From Ciona intestinalis (taxonomy: Eukaryota; Chordata; Ascidiacea; Phlebobranchia; Cionidae): 64,000 nt of DNA. The position numbers and the translations under genes were made by a program. The stretch is from positions 2,681,611 through 2,745,610 of the forward strand of contig NC_020167.2 of assembly GCF_000224145.3 (NCBI RefSeq), written 5' to 3'. Under the pieces are notes generated by a model. That model had not been told where the DNA came from. It was given only the letters and a program-made list of their open reading frames with translations, and did no database searches. Below, piece by piece: positions 49,601 to 58,700 of the stretch (position 1 is its first letter; each line of letters starts with the position of its first letter).

Positions 49601-52600
49601 TGTATTTGCATGGACAAGCATCACCAAGTGGGAGACAAACATCATTTAAGGTTCCGTTGTAGTAACAATCACAAGCTGTGGGTTGCAAAATAAAGGTTAG
49701 ATACAATGAAATATTGTTTAAGCACACCGCACTGCAAATATCATCACTATAGAGAGTATTTAAATGTGCAGCATTTATTTTGTGCGAAGAACTCAAAAAC
49801 TATGTTTAGGTTACAGTGAATATATTTGTGTCTGTAAAGACAACCAAACTTGTGAGTGTTTAAAATCATAATACCAATTACGTCTTTACCTTGACCTGGA
49901 ACTGATGGGAAAAAGTATTTTGTTTAATTGTATTATTTATTTCAGATTAAGATTAATTGTGACTTACGTCTGCATTCAGGGAAGTCATAATATCCAGGTG
50001 CACAACGATCACATCTGTCACCAGCATACTGAACTTTGCAATAACATCGACCAGTGTTTGGTTCACAGGATCCTACAGTGTAGGTGCTGTCACAGTCGCA
50101 TGCTGAAATATAAAGGTTAACTAATATATGCTTTTGGATAGGTTGATATATGGCCATGCAAAATCTGCATATGGATGAAAAATTCAAACACATCGCAATA
50201 AGATGAGCCATGCATTGTGAAGTGATCACATTTGCCCATGTACCAAATGGTGAATAGTTTAATGTTCTGCATACACAGTGGGGGTAGGTGATGGCAAGCA
50301 AAGTGCAGCATGAGAGATGGTGATGGCAGGCTCTGAAACTTTCTCTTTGCTGGGATGCTGGGCATGAGATTCGGTGCTTCGTCGTGCGCCATTCTCAACA
50401 TTCGGGAAACAACAAGACCCACTGATATCAAAACTTGAAGCGGAATTGACATCTTCCACATCTGGAATTGGAGCAATTGTGGCCAACTTTACTGGAGGTA
50501 TCATTTCAACAAGAAGATCTTCTTCAACCAACTCATCCACTGGACTAGTCAATGCTCGAGGAGTTTTTACAGTTGTTGCGGTTATGTCAACCGTGGAGGT
50601 AGATATTGTAGTTGATAGTGTAGAAGTTGTTGTTGATGTAACATTTATAATTGTTGTTTGAGTTGTTGCGGATAATATTTTGCTTGTAGCTGAACTTGTT
50701 GTCATCTCTTCTTTAGGTAAAACTTTGTTGACTTTTATTTTCTTCGAACTGCTTTCATTAGAAGAAAATTTGGTGTCAAAATGGGCACTTGGTGTTGGCT
50801 GTATCTTCTTTGGAGTTAATACTTTGATTGGTTTTATTGGCAAGTTTTTAATTGCTTTATATTTATATGAAATAGAAGATGTAACGGATGGATTGAAATA
50901 TTTCTTTGTTTTGTATTCATATGTTAGTTTCCATTTGTGATATGCTTCAGCTACAAGCTTCCATACTAATACCATTCTTGTATGTTGATTTAATTGAGTT
51001 TTGCTCTTATGGCTTGATTTTTGTGCAGTAACGGCTAATTTCTGTGTGGGTTTTACTATTGTCGGCTTAACTTTAATAGAATGGCTTTTTGATGTTGTTT
51101 TCAGAGGTACTGAATGAGTTGGTTGCTTTTCAGAAAAATCACCATTGACCGGTGTGTTAATTTCCTTATCATTGTTATCTGTCATTCCAATACTTGAGCT
51201 TGTATGACTTCCAATTGATAAACCATTGGGTACAAGATTATAACTAAAGTTTAAATGTGAAGAACTATTAGAATTTATCCTCTGTGATTTTGATGAATTT
51301 TCTTTTACAACTGTTTTGGGTGTTTCCAGTATAACGGATTGAGTTTGTTTAGTCTCTCTGTAACTGCCAATTGCTAAAGGAAGAAAAACGCTTTTAACTC
51401 TATTGGCTGCAGTGTGGTTTTCTACAAAGCATAGATTCAAAACAGCCTGCACTCTGTGTGTGATGGAATACTAGGAAAATTGTAACACAACTTAAATCAA
51501 TGAGAAAATCAAACCACTACAAAAGAAAACCACAAAACACGAAACAGACATGACGTGGCCTAGACTTACGTCTGCATCCATCTATACTCCGTGGGTCAAC
51601 TGATGATGGTCTCCAATAACCACTGGCACATTGCTCACAGTTGATACCAGCCGTGTTATGAAGACAGTTCAGACAGACACCACCACCCTCGTAGTTTCCA
51701 GCAAGATCAATAGAAAGTCGTCTACGTGCCACATCTTCGTCATACTGACATTCTGAGCTGTGACCATGGCAGTTGCAGGCTAAAAAAGAGTTGAATGGTA
51801 ATTTACGTAAGTTTTTGTTACAAGTAAAAGCATTACACAGATTTTGTTTTGCGCTTTCTATTAAAACTAGATGTGAATCACATCACATCATGTGATCAAA
51901 AACCATTCACACCCACAATATAGATAAAACTATATACTTTCTACTAAAAATAGATAACGTTATAAATTTAAATTTGGTATTTACCTTCACATTGGTTTGT
52001 AGATTCGGGAACAGCAGCTCTCCATGCCTTCTGTACATAACCTTCACAGCAACGTTCGCAGCTGTCGCCACAAGTGTTATGTCTGCACTCACACTTTAAC
52101 CTAGACAAAAATTCAAATGTAGGCAAAAGTTATAGCAAGAATTTTAAAGAAGATTACTTTTGTTCTACTTACTTGTACTGGTCATTTTTATCTGGCAAGC
52201 ACGTATCAGCGTGACCATTGCAAACACATCTTCCACCAATACTGATATCTTTGATACTGTAGTAGTACTGTGGGAAACATAAAGGCAATGTAAATAACAA
52301 CATAAATAAAAGATTAATAAATGTAACTTGTTTATCCTGCATAGGGGGAAATGACAGTTGTTAAAACAGGTTTGTCCTGTTTCAGACATCCTGCTTATTT
52401 GTTGTCACATATGTAACTTGGTAGGTGATAATTTTGTTGTATTATGCTATATTTAGTTGTGATATCTTTGTAAAAACGTATTACTGTTATTTTGTAATAC
52501 ACTTTTAGCTGTTTACCCGTCGAGTAACAGTTGGATCTTGTTCAGATATCGCCATCAAGTGTCCGAGAAGAGTTTTGGTCCTTAAGAAACGAAGACGAAC

Positions 52601-55169
52601 ATCTGTGGCTTTGCTCCACTCTTGCAATACGGTTGCATATGAAAAGTTATTTGCTCCAGGTCGTCCTTTTATCATTGACACAATAACCTAATTGAGGAGA
52701 AAACAGGAAATAAAATCAGTATACAGTAAGTTTGTTTTTACATTAACAAATAACCATCTGTGAATTATAAAAAAATAACTTAAAATTGTATCCAGTTACA
52801 TTAACCTATGCGCGTCTCAAGATTCATTTTGAATTTGATAGCAGCTGTAAAATATTAAAGAGGTGGTGCTTTATACCACAATTCAGCCTTGGGGAAAAAC
52901 AAGTCAGTAAGGATTTCCTGAATAGCACATAATGGCCACTTCAGGAAACGCGGTATTCTAAAATTATAAGACTGCAATGAGATTTTCTTAGTGGGACAAA
53001 ATGAATGGGGGCAGGTAGTCTTTACATAGGATTTAAAGATTGAAAGGTTTACTTTACCAACCACATAATATAGCAGGGCAATATTTGTAAGCAAACACTG
53101 TTGCGTACACATATGGGACAAGCAAAATTGAGTAATATGAGAGTATTAAGCAAACAGCATGTGCAATTACACAGTGATGTGCAATGCTACCTACCTCTCC
53201 ATTCTCCAAAGGCACAACACTGGAATAGTCAGAGGTACAGACAACACTGTCGTCCCTGGTGATTTCTTCAAGACTGTCCATTCCAAATAAGTTGAAACAG
53301 TCGCTGTTGGTATTTGCGAAATACTGCCACGGTTGGAAGGTCTCGCCATGATCAGAGGAGCGTTCCAAAACCCAGGTCCCAGCTCTTGGTGAGTTGGCGA
53401 ACTTAATCAGGACATACGCAACATGGAACACCTACAAAGAATCGATTGTGTTAAAGTGTAGAAGTAATGTTTGGCATTTTTTTAAAACCAAAGCTAAAGA
53501 AGTAAATTTGTTACACGAATTGAGCAATTAAAGCTGTGGGTGGCGCTTGTGTACGTGTTAACTGATGGACGCTTTAATGACCTACATTTAATTAGTGTTA
53601 ATTGTGGCTTAAAATTTCTTCCAGATCGAATTTACATGGTGCCGCTTCTACTAGAACTGGGTGCAGCTAACAGCGGCCGATAATCCTAATTCGCGCCCTT
53701 GGGCGCTTCACCGACAGGAAGGCCAATAGACTAGCACAGCAGGCCACTTGTAAAGGAAACCGCAGTTTGTTTCCTGTGGCTGAGTATAACTACAGCGCTG
53801 AGAGCACGAAAATCTCGGGGAAAGCAACGGGAGATCGAAAGAAACAAAGCGCACTGGCCTAGAACGTTGCGGTATTGAGAGCGGAAACCAGTCATTCAGA
53901 CGCCGAGCGTAACGTCGTCGCCGCTGATTCAATGGAACAGCGGCGTTTACACAATTAAAACATAACGTTTTGAATGAGAGTTTAAGGCGAAGTGTCGAAG
54001 ATCTTTCTATCTAAAGATCTCGTATATAAAGAGTAGGTATTGTTTTACTTCATGGTGTCAGCCCATAAAACAAATAAACATTCACTATCAACAAGAGCCA
54101 CATCACAAACCGCAAACGCATTGCAGGCATTCCGCCTCCAATCTTATCTAACCCTCGAGGGTCTACTCATTACAGTCAACCGTATTGTGGTGCTGTCTTC
54201 TTGAGGTATTGGCCTCTGTGTTTGCAGCTGTATGGTTTTATCGTTGCGATTTAACAGCAGCAGTTCACACGTATAAAAACCCGGGAGACGACGATATTGC
54301 ATACCACAACCTATGACGTAATAGGCTGAACACAAATATGCGCCGTGCTTCGGTAAACGAGATGATCAAACAGCACCAAAAGCAGAACCACGGAACATGC
54401 TCGATTAACAAATACATTTACGTCCAGGTTTAACTGAAACTTTATATGATAAGGTAGGTATAGCAGAACATTCAATCCACTTACTTGTCCGAGATGAATA
54501 GTGAGGTTCACTTTGTTGAACTGGCTCCCTCTGGAAAGTGGGGGGCTCTGCCACCATTTCTCAGTACCGTCGATTGCGTTCTTAACAGGGTGAGCTTTCT
54601 CTGGATTTGTGGCATCGCAGATGTCGCAAACCTGGCCCTGGTGAAGACTATTGCTGAATTCGAAGTTGGTACCTCCAGTCAGTTTGCAAAATAGTTCCTC
54701 ATTTTCGTCACCGCACGTTGCCGTGGCTCCAATTTTCTTTCCTGCAAAATGTTTTTTTTTTAACGAAAGGCTAACTTAAAGTTATGGAAAAAGATCGTTG
54801 AAGTAACCAATAAAAACTAGAGCTTTTGTTTCGCAGTGAAATGCAGACATTATCCATTGTTGCAGTATGATACCGACATACAATAGGCTACCGTAAAAAC
54901 AACCATATATTGATATTCTTATTATTTAGTACAACAGAAATCGGAGTTAACGAAACAGATCGCAGCGCATATAAAATCCACAAATTGATTTAATAAGCCG
55001 ACATTATAAATTTCGTACACAAGAAGTTATTTTCCAAATCCAACTTACCTGAAGCGATATTGAAATAAGGCGGGCTGAGCACATTTTGTTCAGTTACGAC
55101 GAATATATCATCTCTTATTTGCCCTAAAGTTACACAAACCAGACCAAATGCTATCGCCAGGCGCAGCAT
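25640..55169 (-). CDS. LAMA5: Laminin subunit alpha, LAMA5/LAMA3 type (complete gene)
   Basis: A secreted basement-membrane protein that forms a trimer with beta and gamma chains and binds cells through its LG domains. About 70 coding exons read from ATG 55169 to TAA 25640, all phases closing, give about 3750 residues (human LAMA5 3695). Order: signal peptide, LN, 11 LE repeats, a globular domain IV, LE repeats split by an L4 domain, coiled coil, five LG domains. This is the alpha-5/alpha-3B layout, and blocks such as [40 protein letters not shown] and [14 protein letters not shown] are near-identical to LAMA5. LAMA5 rather than LAMA3 is a best guess; a tunicate gene may represent both. Exon coordinates are in the domain entries below. 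Alternative exons are listed separately. Confidence 0.96.
25795..25905 (+). repeat. Dispersed short repeat, GTTATAACA family
   Basis: Diverged copy in the last laminin intron: TGTAACTTATTTATTTCTGC, GGACGTTCTGTTTCATACAC, ACGGGTTACCATGTAA. Confidence 0.45.
27138..27260 (+). repeat. Dispersed short repeat, GTTATAACA family
   Basis: In the LG4 intron: AAATGTAACTTATTTATTCT, GACAGTAGTTATAACACGCA, TTTCATTTCATACATC. Confidence 0.5.
30218..30772 (-). CDS. LAMA5: Candidate alternative last exon of laminin alpha: acidic stalk, transmembrane helix, Pro-rich tail
   Basis: An open frame of 184 codons plus TAG on the laminin strand inside the 2.4-kb intron between exons 61 and 62. It follows an AG (30774-30773) and continues exon 61 in phase 0; an in-frame stop lies just before the AG, so the frame opens at that site. 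Residues 1-105 are strongly acidic and Gly/Ala/Ser-rich. Residues about 124-146 are one hydrophobic helix ([19 protein letters not shown]) with a GxxxG motif, followed by Lys, and the last 35 residues include [11 protein letters not shown] polyadenylation signal (AATAAA on minus) is at 29622-29617. Spliced to exon 61 it gives a membrane-anchored laminin cut within LG3. Alternatively it is a nested gene starting at Met 30739. The acceptor is purine-rich and weak. Confidence 0.5.
   Translation of the reverse strand, partial: ATLDVGVVQPDMKDVMEGEDALAGGDAAVATTEKMMSAAGDEMGSGGAEDESDFSASEVPPPVDEIDDNAGNSEAAIDGGENPIDITETELADQPIIEGEQARYALPPSSDDNRDSSTQSGAGLLQIALIVIGVIVGIVVLAAVVSSVLKSNLVGGPAAPPPMPSPEQAPLNDVQAQRTAQMDW
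31812..31935 (+). repeat. Dispersed short repeat, GTTATAACA family
   Basis: Next to laminin exon 61: TGTAACTTATTTATCGTCGC, GGGCAGTCACTATAACATAG and AACCATGTATATGTGAC. Confidence 0.45.
33471..33512 (-). other. LAMA5: Candidate 42-nt cassette exon in the LG1-LG2 linker
   Basis: Between AG and GTAAGG, phase 2 in and 2 out, coding [14 protein letters not shown]. Both inclusion and skipping keep the laminin frame. Confidence 0.5.
34321..34504 (-). other. LAMA5: Laminin LG1 exon 54, mutually exclusive partner of 53
   Basis: 184 nt, phase 2 in and 0 out. Codes [13 protein letters not shown], a longer acidic/polar loop, and [12 protein letters not shown]. Same flanks and phases as exon 53, with the frame lost if both are spliced in. 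Confidence 0.75.
35143..35290 (-). other. LAMA5: Laminin LG1 exon 53, mutually exclusive partner of 54
   Basis: 148 nt, phase 2 in and 0 out. Codes [15 protein letters not shown], a basic loop (KPKKRKHMK) and [12 protein letters not shown], ahead of the exon starting PPSQIQ. Confidence 0.75.
35963..39676 (-). other. LAMA5: Laminin alpha: coiled-coil domain, exons 40-50
   Basis: Exons 39676-39525, 39383-39270, 38841-38740, 38534-38388, 38227-38086, 37897-37688, 37297-37083, 36964-36812, 36718-36478, 36395-36231 and 36123-35963. They start with the CGTC cysteine pair expected at the head of the trimeric coiled coil. About 600 residues of heptad-rich, Ala/Leu/Glu/Asp-rich helix follow (for example [20 protein letters not shown]), ending [17 protein letters not shown] before LG1. 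No disruption is seen. Confidence 0.92.
39792..43756 (-). other. LAMA5: Laminin alpha: second LE tract interrupted by L4 domain, exons 27-39
   Basis: LE exons 43756-43431, 43362-43206 and 43114-42972; L4 exons 42873-42759, 42514-42362, 42207-42114 and 41877-41686; LE exons 41573-41416, 41281-41143, 40962-40795, 40562-40359, 40240-40064 and 39929-39792. The L4 part carries [19 protein letters not shown] and [18 protein letters not shown], matching LAMA5 RVSSYGGTLRYEL and REELMMVLASLEQLQIRA. The LE repeats after it end with [19 protein letters not shown]. Confidence 0.95.
45375..45440 (+). repeat. Dispersed short repeat fragment
   Basis: AATAGTCGTTACAACACAAG, TGTTCTATTGATACACCTTG and GTTAACG in the intron between laminin exons 21 and 22. 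Confidence 0.4.
46600..46726 (-). other. LAMA5: Laminin exon 17b, mutually exclusive partner of 17a
   Basis: 127 nt, phase 0 in and 1 out, coding [37 protein letters not shown] and no cysteine. It can replace 17a between the same flanking exons; using both shifts the frame. Confidence 0.75.
47062..47215 (-). other. LAMA5: Laminin exon 17a, mutually exclusive partner of 17b
   Basis: 154 nt, phase 0 in and 1 out, coding [31 protein letters not shown] and a Cys-containing tail ECVDC. It matches the exon at 46600-46726 in phase and in the pattern VV-PVN-HN-YR-M-RYVN. Confidence 0.75.
47912..52267 (-). other. LAMA5: Laminin alpha: LE repeats 1-11, exons 5-15
   Basis: Exons 52267-52173, 52100-51985, 51779-51570, 50102-49968, 49675-49538, 49368-49196, 49081-48979, 48906-48786, 48670-48451, 48337-48194 and 48114-47912. 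They encode eight-cysteine laminin EGF-like repeats, starting with [10 protein letters not shown] and ending with [13 protein letters not shown]. Many exon borders are phase 1, as is usual for LE modules. The intron between exons 7 and 8 (50103-51569) is large and holds a separate long open frame. Confidence 0.95.
50259..51451 (-). CDS. Long open frame after LE2: candidate LaNt-like terminal exon or nested gene
   Basis: A 397-codon frame in the intron between laminin exons 7 and 8, same strand, ending in TAA. The frame joins exon 7 (phase 1) if the acceptor AG at 51453-51452 is used; other AGs nearby give the wrong frame. There is no early ATG. The product is Ser/Thr/Lys-rich with low complexity (stretches such as [19 protein letters not shown]), several N-x-S/T sites, and no transmembrane segment or known domain. 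ATTAAA overlaps the stop on the minus strand. Used as a last exon it would make a secreted LN + LE1-2 protein with a unique tail. A separate intronless gene remains possible. A frame this long is unlikely by chance in such AT-rich DNA. Confidence 0.45.
52315..52400 (+). repeat. Dispersed short repeat fragment
   Basis: AAATGTAACTTGTTTATCCT, ATGACAGTTGTTAAAACAGG and TTTCAGACATCC in the intron before laminin exon 5. Confidence 0.4.
52517..55169 (-). other. LAMA5: Laminin alpha: signal peptide and LN domain, exons 1-4
   Basis: Exons 55169-55049, 54741-54485, 53431-53195 and 52687-52517. The first codes [16 protein letters not shown], a clear signal peptide, then the LN domain used for network polymerisation. 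Conserved segments include [96 protein letters not shown] and [18 protein letters not shown]. Intron 2 (53432-54484) is about 1 kb, with no gene that I recognise. Confidence 0.95.
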
Positions 55170-55730
55170 ATCGGCCTTATACTGTAAATGTACGACTCGA
55201 AGAATTCTTTACTATCTCTCACTTTCTTTGTAATCAACAAATCAGACTCGAGACGTATTCGCTTCGTCAATTTGTGTCGAATGATTACTGTCGCGACATC
55301 CCCGGCTCTTGAAGGTTGCACGCCTCGCTAGTCGGCTATAGAGAAAAAGGCTAGCGGCTCGAATCTGCACTCTCCTATTTTTTCTGTTTCTCCCATTGTC
55401 TGAGAGTTCCAGCTGACCCCTGGGCAAGATTTCGCGCAAATCGCGATGCGTTTATCGTGCCCTTTGTTACGTTTTATTGATGGCACAAGACAATAGCTGT
55501 AAAATTTGCAGTTTTTATTCCTGACCTCAATTCAGACATATAAACAATCACCAAAATGACGCAATACAGACCTCTCACGTTTCTAAATGACGTCTCAATA
55601 CCACACTGTGGAATCATACGACGTATTATGATACTTCAGTGAAATTAAAAATCAATACAAACCTGAATCAAAAGCACATGATCAAATGAACATATAAGTC
55701 AAGGCCTTGTATAAAACTACGCTCAATACA
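55170..55730. promoter_or_regulatory. Divergent promoter region, laminin alpha / unrecognised plus-strand gene
   Basis: 561 bp between the laminin ATG (minus) and the plus-strand ATG at 55731. No clear TATA box, repeat or ORF. The laminin 5' UTR and both start sites should lie here. Confidence 0.45.
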
Positions 55731-58700
55731 ATGTTAAAGCAGGATTTATTGGACTGCATTCATTCGAAAGCTCGCTGGAATGCGGTCCATCAAAGCAAGA
55801 AGGTCAGCTTTGAGACCAATCCAAACTTAGAAAGGTAATTTAATTGACTCAAGTAGTTTTTATAGCGTATAAACACTTTGTAACGCATGCTCCAAAGTAT
55901 TTTAATCTCTAAACTAAATCTTAACATATCATATTTTTTTAATTTAAATTCCAGCAATTATTACTCACTTTCTACACAGAAATGTAGACCTTAACCGGGC
56001 TGTTCAAGAGCTGCTGTATTTGCCTGATTATAACCTTGCTGAAACACGACCTTCGGAGCTGTTGGGCGAACGCTATGGTCAAAAACACCCGATTTTTACA
56101 GTGCAGGATATAACGGTAAATGTGCGTTGTATTAATTCCTGTTCAAGGAGTTTACATATACATTTCAGTCTCAGGTCTGGAATTATTTACAGACTGAAGC
56201 TAAAACAAGTCATAAATTGAATTTGACAATGGTATTATATTAGCAATTTCTTTCCTTTTCTATTTAACACAGGGAAGACAATTTTGGCCATTCGTCGCCA
56301 GTGATCTGTGGTTTGATTGTTCGTCACTCCGCGTCACAGAGGGAAGGCTGTTGAACGCTTTACGCCAAACTTTTAGAGAACTGGAAAAGGCCGGACATGT
56401 GAGTTTTAGGTTAGGAAACGTTGGTTGCAACGACAACAATTATAAAACGTTAGAAACGTTACTATGTAAATAGGTGCATTAATGCGTTTATAAGTTGTAT
56501 CGTAGGAATTATTAAACACTCATTAGACTCAATGCGCAATGTATCCGGAAACGAATATGTAACTACAAACACAATTTTATCACATTTGTAATGGAAACAA
56601 TTTTTATGCTAATCGTCACAAATGACTTAGTTAAAGAAAACATTTGCTTGCGAAACGCTACCGATCGCCGACTGTTTAATTACGGCTCCAGACACTAGAA
56701 CACATAAAGCCACGGCAGGGTGTGACTAGAACATGTAACCACTGTCTGAAACGTAAGCAACCGGGCAAGATCAGCTTGACGTTATATACTATTGTTTGAG
56801 TAACCCGGATAAAGAATGCTTAAGTAGGGCAAGTACAAAAACAGAAACAATTTGAGGTTTGGTGTAAAAACTTGTATAGAAGTGCAAATATAAACAAGAG
56901 AAACGCTTGCGTGAATGTGCGTAGTGATGATTCACGTTCTATATAGTTTGTGTGACCAGACACTTAGACAGAATGTGTCAAAACCGATTTAAAAATATCT
57001 AGCATTTTAAAAGTCTGATAATTTCTACGTAACTGAATACGTTTTCATATTCCCACGAGACAGAAGAAAGTCTCTGTGGCACTATGTTCTCATTCAAACA
57101 ATAAAAGCTGTAATGTATAAGCTTCACCATAAGAAAGCAGCTTTTACATTACACCCTCAATGCGCCATTATCGAAAAGTATGAGTTCGTATAAATATCTA
57201 ACACAATTTAAACTATTTTGAAGCTAAATACACAGTTTGTCACATTTGTCTTTGCTCAAATATAACTATAACAATATTGTCATAGGTTGTAAAATACACA
57301 ACCGATATCTACGAAAGCGTATTCACTTCTCGTAACCGAACCTGTTTGAAGACAACGTATCTCGAATCACTTCCCAAGGATTGTCAGAGCATAAACACTA
57401 TTTCTGATTCAACTAAAAGTGCAGGTTGGATTCTTAAAATTTCTTATAAACCAAACATAATATTTGTGGTCAGTTCCATTACTTTTGTGAATTTAATCTC
57501 CATATAAAAATGTGTCATTTGTGCCAGTAATTGCATACGTGTGAGTTTAAAGATCATCATAACATTTTGAACATTTTACTTCAAAACACAAATATATATG
57601 AATGTGGGGAAAGATAGGACGCCTTTTTATTCCATTTTCTCGTCACATTTGGTAGTAAACAAAGAACATTCAAAGAATTATAAAACCTTATTCTTATGAC
57701 TCCTGTAGACCGTTGTTAATTGTTTAAAATTCGATCAGGATGTTTGGATATTATGTGCTAAAGGTGTCCCATCTTCCCCCACATTACTATATTTTAAAAT
57801 TTTCGCCGTTAAAAAATATAAAATAGCTGAAGTAACTGACGCAGTCGGGTAAATTATAACTGCCGTTTCTTATATAGTGGGTGAAGCTATGGACGAAGAG
57901 ATGTCAAAAATTACGTTTACTTACTATGGGACCTCAATTGATCAATTATATGACGTACTCAAACGCGAGTCACTTTGTGACGTCACAGTAGAAGAAATAC
58001 GAAGGCAAAACGTAACCAAAGAAGAACAAGATATTGCAAGGCAATTACCCACTTTGCAAAAACTATGCAAGAAAAGTAATATATTTTCAAGTTCCCGAAA
58101 AGAGCAGATCAACGACCTGCGTTCAAATTCAAGGCAAAGGAATTGGAATATTCCCGAACCACAGCGGTATTTAAATAAAAGGTGAATTTTCTTTCTGTTT
58201 CTCGTCCTATTTGTTAGTAAACAAGGAATATTTACAAAGTGTATCTAACCGCNNNNNNNNNNNNNNNNNNNNNNNNNNNNNNNNNNNNNNNNNNNNNNNN
58301 NNAAGCAGCTTTTACATTACACCCTCAATGCGCCATTATCGAAAAGTATGAGTTCGTATAAATATCTAACACAATTTAAACTATTTTGAAGCTAAATACA
58401 CAGTTTGTCACATTTGTCTTTGCTCAAATATAACTATAACAATATTGTCATAGGTGGTAAAATACACAACCGATATCTACGAAAGCGTATTCACTTCTCG
58501 TAACCGAACCTGTTTAAAGACAACGTATCTCGAATCGCTTCCCAAGGATTGTCAGAGCATAAACACTATTTCTGATTCAACTAAAAGTGCAGGTTGGATT
58601 CTTAAAATTTCTTATAAACCAAACATAATATTTGTGGTCAGTTTCATTACTTTTGTGAATTTAATCTCCATATAAAAATGTGTCATTTGTGCCAGTAATT

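Noticed and set aside
53708-53932. 74-codon basic minus-strand frame in laminin intron 2
   Set aside because: No acceptor in phase, low-complexity Arg-rich composition, no domain.
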